7,111 nt of DNA from Bryobacterales bacterium (GTDB taxonomy: Bacteria > Acidobacteriota > Terriglobia > Bryobacterales > Bryobacteraceae): NCBI GenBank assembly GCA_003132905.1, contig PKZC01000221.1:1800-8910 (forward strand). Reading direction: 5' to 3'. The translations under genes were made by a program, and so were the position numbers. A model generated the notes under the pieces. That model was not told the DNA's origin and did no database searches. It saw only the letters and a list, made by a program, of their open reading frames with translations. Positions 1 to 5,563 of this stretch are shown piece after piece. Numbering within the stretch: position 1 is the first letter of the stretch; each line of letters opens with the position of its first letter.

Positions 1-233
1 CCGGCAAGCCGCCCTGGGTAGCATCGCGTCTGCAAGACTTTTTCGGCATGCGGGAAACGCCGCGCATCGCGAACGGAAAGGTCTCGCTTGTGGTGCACCT
101 GCTTGCGCCTAACAAGCGCCCGGTGCAGACCACAACGGATCTTACCGGCTTTTGGCAGCGCCTCTATCCGCAGTTGCGGCGTGAACTGGGACGCCGCTAC
201 CCGAAACACGCCTGGCCCGAAGACCCCTACTAA
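1..233 (+). CDS. hrpB: ATP-dependent helicase HrpB, C-terminal end (5' end outside window)
   Basis: This is the last 76 codons of a DEAH-box RNA helicase of the HrpB family, read in the frame beginning at base 3. The visible part is the HrpB-specific C-terminal domain. It shows the family's signature elements in order: a [12 protein letters not shown] stretch (first 20 residues), [24 protein letters not shown] (residues about 30-50), a GFW box, and the terminal [12 protein letters not shown]. The helicase core lies upstream, outside the window, so catalytic motifs cannot be checked. HrpB proteins are non-essential putative ATP-dependent helicases whose substrate is not well defined. The reading frame is intact to its TAA stop. 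The next gene starts two bases later on the same strand, which suggests co-transcription and perhaps translational coupling. Family assignment is secure because this C-terminal block is distinctive; the function is known only at family level. Confidence 0.93.
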   Translation, partial: GKPPWVASRLQDFFGMRETPRIANGKVSLVVHLLAPNKRPVQTTTDLTGFWQRLYPQLRRELGRRYPKHAWPEDPY

Positions 234-235
234 AT

Positions 236-940
236 ATGCGCCGCATCATCGCAGCTCTATTTCTATTTGGAATCTCGTTCGGCTATGTCGAGGCCGCCGT
301 CGTTGTCTACCTTCGCGCGATCTACAATCCAGTTCGCGCGCGATTGCATCCGGAACGTAGCCCGAACGATTTGTTTCCGTTAATTACTCCTGAACAACTA
401 GCCGCTGCCGGGCCCGAAAATCCACGCCGTCTCGCCATCGAGATAGGCCGCGAAGCTGCCACCATGCTAATGCTGGGCGCGGTTGCGTTGGCGGTGGCGC
501 GCAATCTTCACGAATGGATGGCGGCGTTCGTAATCGTGTTCGGAGTGTGGGACATCGCTTTTTACGCGTTCTTAGAGCTGATGATTCATTGGCCCGAATC
601 GCTTAGCACGTGGGATATTTTGTTCCTGATTCCGCTTCCCTGGGTAGGCCCGGTTTGGGCCCCCGTGCTGGTGGCGCTTTCGATGATCGTTTGCGGGCTG
701 ATTTCGCTTCGCGCTGGCGGCATTCGTGGGCGGCTTCCTCATTGGGGAGGCGTATTGGCGGGCGCAGTGGTTATCATCGTTGCATTCGTGTGGGATTTCC
801 GCAACACAACCGCTGGCGGCATTCCAAATCCCTTCAATTGGCCGCTGTTCTTGCTGGGCGAAGCCATCGGACTCAGCGCGTTTTTGGCTGCAGCAAGTTC
901 TTCAGGATTTCCGGAATCTCGAACACCGCCCGGTTCGTGA
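236..940 (+). CDS. Conserved-looking integral membrane protein, about six transmembrane helices, function unknown
   Basis: The 234-residue product is strongly hydrophobic. Likely membrane spans are at about residues 4-28, 75-92, 95-117, 128-160 (one long or two short), 170-188 and 204-222. A polar stretch at residues about 29-72 separates the first span from the rest and probably forms an extracytoplasmic or cytoplasmic loop. A charged YVEAAVVVYLR segment lies in or beside the first helix. There is no cleavable signal peptide, no recognisable enzyme motif and no family I can name. The ATG lies two bases after the hrpB stop with no clear Shine-Dalgarno sequence, so translation is probably coupled to hrpB. 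The 3' end overlaps the convergent glycosyltransferase gene by 68 bp. The hydrophobic pattern continues to about residue 222 and the last 12 or so residues are polar, so the overlapping tail may be dispensable. That it is a real gene is well supported; its function is not. Confidence 0.8.
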   Translation: MRRIIAALFLFGISFGYVEAAVVVYLRAIYNPVRARLHPERSPNDLFPLITPEQLAAAGPENPRRLAIEIGREAATMLMLGAVALAVARNLHEWMAAFVIVFGVWDIAFYAFLELMIHWPESLSTWDILFLIPLPWVGPVWAPVLVALSMIVCGLISLRAGGIRGRLPHWGGVLAGAVVIIVAFVWDFRNTTAGGIPNPFNWPLFLLGEAIGLSAFLAAASSSGFPESRTPPGS

Positions 941-2075
941 TGGCCGCTGCGTTGGCGCGAAAGCGCGCGAAGTTGGAAGCATCCAGAAGTTCGCGCAACC
1001 CGCTTTCGATATCCCGGAATGAGGCCAGCACCACCCCTACTTGTTTCTCGCGAATCCATTCGGTGTTGTAGCGCTCCTGCGGAAGCGTCCAGGCGTTGCG
1101 TTCCACTACCACCGGAAGATGCATTGCGATGGCTTCGCTGATACTGCCCGGCCCGGGCTTCCCAACGAAGAAATCCGACAGATGCATGTAGTAAGGAATT
1201 TCGCTGGTGAACTCTTCTACGTACTTTGGAAATTTCGTGTTCAAGCTTCGCAGCTGCTGGGCGAGTTTTTTATTGCGCCCGCAAATAAAGATGAACTGGA
1301 AGTTGAGATGAGAGGCCGCGGTCACCCGTCTGGCGATTTCGGGCATCACGCTCGACCCCTGGCCGCCGAACAACACCAGACCCGTGGGCAACTCCGGGTC
1401 CAGCCCCAGCCTGCTCCGTTCCGAAGCCCGATCGGCCGTCACCGGCTGATAGAAGGTCGGCCGCAAAATCATTCCCGAAGTGGCGAAGATATGTTCCGGC
1501 GGATGCCCCAGCGCTTGCGCCTGCTCCACGGCTTTAGCGGTACCGCAAATCAAATATTGGTCTTGTTGTTCTATCCAAAAGTGAGGAGGAAAATCGGCCA
1601 GGTCCGTCAAGATGGTCACCAGCGGCGTGGCGGGCAGGCTCTCCCGCAGAGCTCGATTGAAATTGGGAATCAGCGACACCACCAGATCGCGTTCGCCCTG
1701 TTTCCAGAATTCCTTGAGCAATCGCACTTGCCCGCCGTGATACAAGCGAATCAGGCCATGCATCAACACCGTCATCTGCGCCGATCCCAGTGTCCACCCC
1801 TTTTGAAGTAGTACGTTGTAGACGTCCTGCATCCGGATACCGGTGTACTTGCGGAAAATGTCCAATGGATCCAGGATTTCCTGCAAGTTTATCAGCCTGA
1901 TTTCCCATGGCAGACCCTGCTGTTCGATCACTGCTTTCAGCGCATTGGCCGCCGAACGGTGTCCGCCTCCCGCATCGAAGAAAACGAAGTCAAGTAAGCG
2001 GTCTCCATTAGTACTAGGCAAAGAACAGTTTGTCACAGTTACGTTTTCAGTCAAGATTGTTTTACTCGAAATCAT
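873..2075 (-). CDS. MGDG-synthase-like glycosyltransferase (GT28 type), probably glycolipid-forming
   Basis: The 400-residue product has the two-domain layout of the MGDG synthase / diacylglycerol glucosyltransferase family, which moves a sugar from a nucleotide-sugar donor onto a membrane lipid. The N-terminal acceptor domain opens with FFDAGGGHRSAANAL (residues 32-46), the family's glycine-rich loop. Further marks are NLQEILDP (63-70) and TDLADFPPHFW (157-167). The C-terminal donor domain shows GGQGSS (237-242), ICGRNKKL (264-271) and GKPGPGSISEAIA (305-317), the nucleotide-sugar binding region. No signal peptide or membrane helix is obvious, so it is probably a peripheral inner-membrane enzyme. 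I chose the ATG at 2075. An upstream in-frame ATG at 2144 would add 23 unconvincing residues and overlap the start of the divergent PAP2 gene. The site has only a weak GAAGAA upstream. The first 25 residues are encoded by AT-rich DNA, so a later GTG or TTG start is possible. The sugar and lipid specificity cannot be read from sequence. Confidence 0.87.
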   Translation of the reverse strand: MISSKTILTENVTVTNCSLPSTNGDRLLDFVFFDAGGGHRSAANALKAVIEQQGLPWEIRLINLQEILDPLDIFRKYTGIRMQDVYNVLLQKGWTLGSAQMTVLMHGLIRLYHGGQVRLLKEFWKQGERDLVVSLIPNFNRALRESLPATPLVTILTDLADFPPHFWIEQQDQYLICGTAKAVEQAQALGHPPEHIFATSGMILRPTFYQPVTADRASERSRLGLDPELPTGLVLFGGQGSSVMPEIARRVTAASHLNFQFIFICGRNKKLAQQLRSLNTKFPKYVEEFTSEIPYYMHLSDFFVGKPGPGSISEAIAMHLPVVVERNAWTLPQERYNTEWIREKQVGVVLASFRDIESGLRELLDASNFARFRANAAAITNRAVFEIPEILKNLLQPKTR

Positions 2076-2121
2076 TTCTTCAACAGAATGTAACCTCGCC
2101 GGCAGTATATTCTGAAGTAGG
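2020..2121. promoter_or_regulatory. AT-rich divergent control region between the glycosyltransferase and PAP2 genes
   Basis: This stretch is visibly richer in A and T than the genes on either side. It holds a TATATT box on the + strand (2106-2111) and an overlapping TATACT box on the - strand (2104-2109), each five of six matches to the sigma-70 -10 consensus. The + box would start RNA near 2118, four bases before the PAP2 ATG. The - box would start RNA near 2097, about 22 bases before the chosen glycosyltransferase ATG. Neither has a convincing -35 at 16-18 bp, so the promoter calls are tentative. If both are used, the two genes would compete for the same site. Confidence 0.35.
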
Positions 2122-2649
2122 ATGGTCCGCAGTCTAATCACCAAAAGCGACTACAGCGTGATGCGCCGGGCCAATAATTGGGAAGCGCCTCGGTGGGTTC
2201 GCGTTTACGTCACCAGCGCCACGCGCGTCGGCGACGGCTGGCTCTGGTATGCCATGGGGCTCGCCATTGTGATGCTGGGCGGCAAAACGCGGTTTGAAGC
2301 CGTGGGCGCTGCCGGAGTCTCCTCCGTCCTGAGCATCCTGCTCTTCGTCTGGCTAAAACGTCTGACGGGTCGACGCCGGCCATGCCAGATCGAACCACAC
2401 TGCTGGGCGACGCTGCTCCCACCCGATCGGTTCTCATTCCCCTCCGGCCACACCATGACCGCCTTTGCCGTCGCCATACCGCTGTCGCTGTTTTACCCCA
2501 CGCTCACCATCGGCTTGGCCTTCTGCGCCCTCAGTATCGCGGTCTCGCGCATTCTGCTGGGAATGCATTTTCTCAGCGACGTGGTGGCGGGCGCATTGAT
2601 CGGTACCGGCCTGGGATACCTCGGTTACTTCGCCTTCCAGCTTAGCTAG
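2122..2649 (+). CDS. PAP2-family membrane phosphatase (lipid phosphate or undecaprenyl-pyrophosphate type)
   Basis: The 175-residue protein carries all three motifs of the type 2 phosphatidic acid phosphatase superfamily. Motif 1 is KRLTGRRRP (K-x6-RP, residues about 79-87), motif 2 is FPSGH (about 107-111), and motif 3 is SRILLGMHFLSD (SR-x5-H-x3-D, about 141-152). The two histidines and the motif 3 aspartate, the catalytic residues in this family, are all present. Hydrophobic stretches between and around the motifs fit about five or six membrane helices with the active site at the membrane face. Likely substrates are lipid phosphates such as phosphatidic acid, phosphatidylglycerol phosphate or undecaprenyl pyrophosphate; the sequence does not decide which. 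I prefer the ATG at 2122 because the preceding SDYSVMRRANNW segment resembles the family's usual N-terminus; an internal ATG at 2161 is the alternative. Neither has a Shine-Dalgarno sequence. It is divergent from a lipid glycosyltransferase, which fits a role in envelope lipid turnover. Confidence 0.9.
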   Translation: MVRSLITKSDYSVMRRANNWEAPRWVRVYVTSATRVGDGWLWYAMGLAIVMLGGKTRFEAVGAAGVSSVLSILLFVWLKRLTGRRRPCQIEPHCWATLLPPDRFSFPSGHTMTAFAVAIPLSLFYPTLTIGLAFCALSIAVSRILLGMHFLSDVVAGALIGTGLGYLGYFAFQLS

Positions 2650-2676
2650 CATTCCGCTTCTAATATAATCGCCAGA
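2642..2676 (+). promoter_or_regulatory. Promoter of the tannase gene, probably giving a leaderless transcript
   Basis: A perfect TATAAT (2664-2669) ends six bases before the ATG at 2676. Transcription normally starts about seven bases after the -10 box, which places +1 at or beside the A of the start codon. No Shine-Dalgarno sequence precedes this ATG, in agreement with a leaderless mRNA. The -35 is poor: TTAGCT at 2642-2647 with a 16-bp spacer matches only three of six positions and overlaps the PAP2 stop region. Confidence 0.5.
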
Positions 2677-4182
2677 TGTCTCAGCGACTCGTCATGGCGC
2701 TGGCCGCCGCAATGCTTTCCAATGCACAAACTGTTTCGCCACAGCGCAACTGCACGCAGCTGCTCCAATTCGACGCTCCCGCGGTGGAGTTTTCCAAAGC
2801 GGACGCGGTCCCAGCCAGCGCATCATTGCCGGCGTACTGTTTAGTGCAGGGCGTGATCGATAAACGGATTGGAGCTGGAGGGCGGCAATTCGGAATCGGC
2901 TTCGAATTGCGGTTGCCGGATTCCTGGACCGAACGCTTTCTGTTTCAGGGAGGCGGTGGTATGGATGGCGTCGTAAGGCCGGCCACCGGCGCGGTGCCGA
3001 TTTCGGGATCCACTGCCACGCCCGCCCTGGCGCGCGGATTTGCGGTGGCATCAACCGACTCTGGACATCAGGGACAAGGCGACCCTTTCACCGCATCGGC
3101 TGACTCCTCATTCGGCATCGACCAGCAAGCGCGCATGGATCAAGCCTATGGCGGTTTTATCGCGGTAACGGAACTGGCGCGAAGGATGATCGCGAGCTAC
3201 TACGGCCGGCCCTGGAAGAAGTCATACTTCGTGGGTTGTTCCAACGGCGGCCGCCAGGCCCTGCTCGCCGCGCAGCGCTTTCCGCTCGACTTTGATGGCG
3301 TGCTTTCGGTCGCCCCCGCCGCGCGCGTGGGCACCGCGACGATCAGCTCGGTGTGGGAGACCATCGCGTTTTCTCAAATTGCGCCGAAGGATGCAGCGGG
3401 GCGTCCCATTCTCTCGAAAGCATTCTCGAATGCCGACCTCACTCTGTTAGGCCAGGCCGTGGCCGATGCTTGCGATGCCGCCGACGGTGTGAAGGACGGG
3501 CTAATTTTCAACACCAAAGCGTGCCACTTCGATCCCGGAGTACTGGCCTGCAAAGGAGCCAAAACCAGCGCGTGTCTTTCAACCCAGCAGGTTTCGGTGT
3601 TGAAGAGGGTATTCGGTGGCCCGAAAAATTCGCGCGGCGAGGCGCTCTATTCGAACTGGCCCTACGACACTGGCGTCGCAGCTCCCGGTTGGGCGCGCTG
3701 AAGCTGGGCACTTCGGAAACCGCCACTCCCAACTCGGCCGACGTCCTCTTAATGTTCAGCGGACTCAAAGGATTTTTCTTCACCCCGCCCGGCCCGAGCT
3801 TCGATCCCATGAAGTTTAATTTCGACGCGGCGGCAAGCTCATGCTGATTCATGGAATGAGCGATCCGTTCTTTTCGGCCTACGACACTGCTGCCTACTAT
3901 GAGCGCGTGGTCCGCGATAACGGCGGCCTAGAGACCATCGCGTGGGTACGCTATTTCGAAGTGCCCGGCATGAATCACTGCGGCGGAGGGCCGGCGCTGG
4001 AGGATTTCGATCCCCTCACTGCCCTGGTCGAATGGACTGAAAGAAGCGAGCCGCCCGAGCTTATGGCGGCCAAGGGCAAGTCGTTTCCGGGCGTGAGCCG
4101 GCCGGTGTGCGCATATCCCACGTATCCGCGCTATCGCGGCACGGGATCACAGGACGATGCGTCAAATTTCGAGTGCCGATAG
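2676..4182 (+). pseudogene. Tannase / feruloyl esterase family, secreted hydrolase, broken by two frame changes
   Basis: The family cleaves ester bonds in plant phenolics such as gallate or ferulate esters. The first 341 codons (2676-3701) start with a Sec-type signal peptide (residues 1 to about 19, hydrophobic MALAAAML). They include the nucleophile motif GCSNGG (187-192, Ser189 beside Cys188) and the calcium-site-like DAADGVKDG (267-275). After AAPGW the frame hits TGA at 3699-3701. Homology continues in the frame one base earlier from about 3693: LKLGTSETATPNSADV, then FSGLKG, FFFTPP and ending FNFD at 3826. It then resumes in the third frame at RGGKL (3826-3840) and runs to 4182. The first lesion is repaired by one extra base after 3692 (TGG NGC GCG CTG). 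The second also lacks about 20-25 residues normally found between FDxD and RGGKL. All catalytic elements survive in pieces, so inactivation looks recent. A sequencing error could explain the first lesion but not easily the second. It probably made no active full-length enzyme. Confidence 0.82.
3841..4182 (+). pseudogene. C-terminal fragment of the broken tannase, carrying the Asp and His of the triad
   Basis: This is the third-frame piece of the gene described from 2676. Counting from the ATG at 3841 it has 113 residues. It contains HGMSDPFFS (residues 4-12), whose Asp is the family's catalytic acid. It also contains the PGMNHCGGG box (about 42-50), whose His is the catalytic base and whose Cys pairs by disulfide with the Cys next to the nucleophile Ser in characterised members. 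The piece ends with the family's usual YPRYRGTGSQDDASNFEC. It could be translated on its own from the ATG at 3841, but it lacks the nucleophile and any signal peptide, so no activity is expected. The in-frame homology begins before this ATG, at RGGKL around 3826. Confidence 0.7.
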
Positions 4183-4318
4183 TCCTTCGCGGGGCTTGTA
4201 TTCGCGACTTCTTTGGGCTACCATTCCCTTGGCTTCTGAGTTCGCTCTGATCCGAGCCACCCCCGCATCTTCGCTGTAAGGCGGCCTTCCATCGCCCTTC
4301 CAATTGAGGAGGATTACT
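4183..4318 (+). promoter_or_regulatory. Intergenic leader of the 4319 gene: weak promoter candidate and perfect Shine-Dalgarno
   Basis: AGGAGG at 4307-4312 lies six bases before the ATG at 4319 and fixes that ATG as the start. An in-frame TTG at 4304 overlaps this ribosome binding site and is therefore not the start. A possible sigma-70 promoter is TTGTAT (4196-4201), a 17-bp spacer, then TACCAT (4219-4224); it matches only three and four of six consensus positions, so it is tentative. No terminator is visible after the tannase remnant. Confidence 0.5.
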
Positions 4319-5167
4319 ATGGGTACCCTACCGCATCAGGTCGCATTGGTGTCGGATACTCCCACTGTGGGTTTTTCAGACGTGTCGGCCGTTGCTGCTG
4401 CGTTGCAGAAGCAGGCGACCCGAGATTTTGGACCAATGTGGCAAGTGAATGCCACGGTAAGCGCGTTCGATACTTTGGAATCGGTTCCAGTGGACTACTG
4501 GCCGGTGATCCTACGCGACGATATCGATCAACCCGGCGCCGCCGGTTATCACACCGACGATAACGGCCAACCGTTCTCGCTCATACAAGCCGACGACCAG
4601 TGGCAGCTCACCGCTAGTCACGAGACGCTGGAGATGCTGGCCGATCCGTTTGGGAATCGAACCATTGCGGGGTCGCCTCCGCCTCAGGCGCCCCGGCAGC
4701 TCTCCGCGCTGCAGCGCGTCATCTATCTGGTGGAAGTCTGCGATCCGTGCGAGGACGCTCAATTCGCCTATGGGGTGAACGGCCAGCAGCTTTCCGATTT
4801 CATCACGCCTCACTACTACGATCCCAACGGAGGCACCGGGACGCTGTACAGTTTCCGCGGAAACATCAAGGGGCCGCATACGGTGCTCGAAAACGGGTAC
4901 GTCAGTTTTGGCAATCCGGTGACCAACCAGTGGTATCAGATTATTGTCGTGAACGGCCAGACGCAGGTGCGCGACCTCGGGAAACTGAGCCGGAATGGCA
5001 GAAGCTTGCGCGAGACCATCGACGAGCTAGTCCGCAACGCGCGCAAGACCGATCATTACCGGACCAAGAAGCCGCTCGCCGCCAAAGCCGCGAGGGTGGG
5101 TGGCGCCATCGCCGAATCGAGCGGAGCCCGCGCCAAATCGCTGCGGACGTTTATCGAGAAACTCTAG
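4319..5167 (+). CDS. Unrecognised protein with an HExxE motif, possible metal-dependent protein
   Basis: The product is 282 residues, with a well-defined start and no signal peptide or membrane helix. The central part has SHETLEMLADPFGN (residues 100-113), an HExxE motif (His101, Glu102, Glu105) followed by Asp109. A second conserved-looking block is VEVCDPCED (138-146), then YGVNGQQLSDFITPHYYDP (151-169). The pattern of an HE motif in a helix plus a downstream Glu/Asp/Cys block resembles a zinc-binding site, but the usual HExxH is absent, so calling it a protease would be too strong. Before it, residues 1-95 look like an alpha/beta region ending in an acidic DDQWQLTAS. After about residue 220 the protein becomes basic and helical, with many Lys, Arg and Ala, possibly a nucleic-acid or surface-binding tail. 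The gene stands between a decayed esterase and a small repeat protein, so context does not reveal a partner. It is certainly coding; function is unknown. Confidence 0.8.
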   Translation: MGTLPHQVALVSDTPTVGFSDVSAVAAALQKQATRDFGPMWQVNATVSAFDTLESVPVDYWPVILRDDIDQPGAAGYHTDDNGQPFSLIQADDQWQLTASHETLEMLADPFGNRTIAGSPPPQAPRQLSALQRVIYLVEVCDPCEDAQFAYGVNGQQLSDFITPHYYDPNGGTGTLYSFRGNIKGPHTVLENGYVSFGNPVTNQWYQIIVVNGQTQVRDLGKLSRNGRSLRETIDELVRNARKTDHYRTKKPLAAKAARVGGAIAESSGARAKSLRTFIEKL

Positions 5168-5234
5168 TACCGATGAACTTAATAATAGCGATGGGCCTGA
5201 TATTGGTAAACTCTAAACGGTAACGTTGGCCGTC

Positions 5235-5259
5235 GTGCGGCGGTTCGATACCGCCGCAT
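5235..5259 (+). other. Strong hairpin with tRNA T-arm-like sequence upstream of the small repeat protein
   Basis: Bases 5236-5244 pair perfectly with 5250-5258 (nine base pairs, plus a G-T pair at 5235/5259), leaving a five-base TCGAT loop. Read as a tRNA T arm, it is GGCGG, loop TTCGATA, CCGCC, which meets the TTCRA T-loop consensus with a closing G-C pair. No matching acceptor, D or anticodon stem can be built around it, so it is not a functional tRNA as seen. It ends nine bases before the AGGAG ribosome binding site of the next gene. It is not followed by a T run, so it is not an intrinsic terminator. It may be a leader structure or a tRNA remnant. Confidence 0.5.
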
Positions 5260-5278
5260 CCTTCACCAGGAGCGAAAA

Positions 5279-5473
5279 ATGTCCGACCAGCACACTCAGG
5301 AAGGTCAAATCCAACGGGCCAAGCGATTGCGCGAGCAAATCGAAGGCCTTAAGGCGGGACGTCAGGTTCAGACGCCGGGCCACGAAAAATCCCTGCGCGA
5401 GCAAATCGAAGAACGCGCCGGGGAGGATCGCGCCAACCAAACCCGCCAGCGCGACGCTTCCCACGAGCCTTAA
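5279..5473 (+). CDS. Small highly charged repeat protein, function unknown
   Basis: The product is a 64-residue hydrophilic protein with no hydrophobic segment, predicted to be helical or disordered and probably cytoplasmic. It contains two copies of a LREQIE motif: LREQIEGLKAG (residues 17-27) and LREQIEERAG (39-48), exactly 22 residues apart. The rest is rich in Gln, Arg, Glu, Asp and His, with almost no aromatic residues. AGGAG at 5268-5272 lies six bases before the ATG, a good ribosome binding site that supports the start. The composition recalls small bacterial stress or desiccation proteins, but no family signature is recognised and that comparison is only an impression. A strong hairpin lies in the region just upstream. 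The next gene, tatA, has its own promoter, so the two need not share a transcript. Confidence 0.7.
   Translation: MSDQHTQEGQIQRAKRLREQIEGLKAGRQVQTPGHEKSLREQIEERAGEDRANQTRQRDASHEP
5328..5411 (+). repeat. Exact 18-bp direct repeat inside the small charged protein gene
   Basis: TGCGCGAGCAAATCGAAG occurs at 5328-5345 and again, without mismatch, at 5394-5411. The spacing is 66 bp, or 22 codons, so both copies are read in the same frame and encode the LREQIE motif. Identity at the third codon positions suggests recent internal duplication or gene conversion rather than protein-level selection alone. Confidence 0.85.
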
Positions 5474-5507
5474 AAGGCCCGCCAACCGCGTTTTGGAACG
5501 CCTTGGC

Positions 5508-5559
5508 TTGACGGGGAGGAAACAAGCTCCCTACAATTAGGTAGTGTCCATAAAGGAGG
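5508..5559 (+). promoter_or_regulatory. Sigma-70-type promoter and ribosome binding site of tatA
   Basis: TTGACG (5508-5513, five of six matches) is followed by an 18-bp spacer and TACAAT (5532-5537, five of six). RNA would start near 5544, giving a leader of about 20 bases that contains AGGAGG (5554-5559), four bases before the tatA ATG. The spacer is spanned end to end by an inverted repeat: GGGAG at 5514-5518 and CTCCC at 5527-5531. Confidence 0.65.
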
Positions 5560-5563
5560 CCGC

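Noticed and set aside
1041..1811. A 256-codon open frame on the + strand across the glycosyltransferase gene
   Set aside because: It is antisense to a clear GT28-type protein, its product is a low-complexity Arg/Gln/His-rich sequence with no family features, and it has no ribosome binding site. It is a shadow of GC-rich coding DNA.
2676..4182. Programmed frameshifting as an explanation for the tannase frame changes
   Set aside because: Neither junction shows a slippery heptamer with a downstream structure, and the second junction also lacks residues the family needs, so damage is simpler.
4304..4318. A TTG start at 4304 for the HExxE protein
   Set aside because: It overlaps the perfect AGGAGG that serves the ATG at 4319, so the five extra codons are the ribosome binding site, not protein.
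5188..5266. A tRNA gene ending in the T-arm-like hairpin, with CTCTAAA (5211-5217) as an amber-reading anticodon loop and CACCA near the end
   Set aside because: Bases flanking CTCTAAA do not pair into an anticodon stem, no 5' acceptor strand complements GCATCCT, and the distance from the T arm to CCA is 13 bases instead of 11.
5213..5485. A 90-codon - strand frame with a hydrophobic product opposite the small repeat protein
   Set aside because: The + strand frame has a good ribosome binding site and biased composition; the - strand product is simply the hydrophobic mirror of charged codons.
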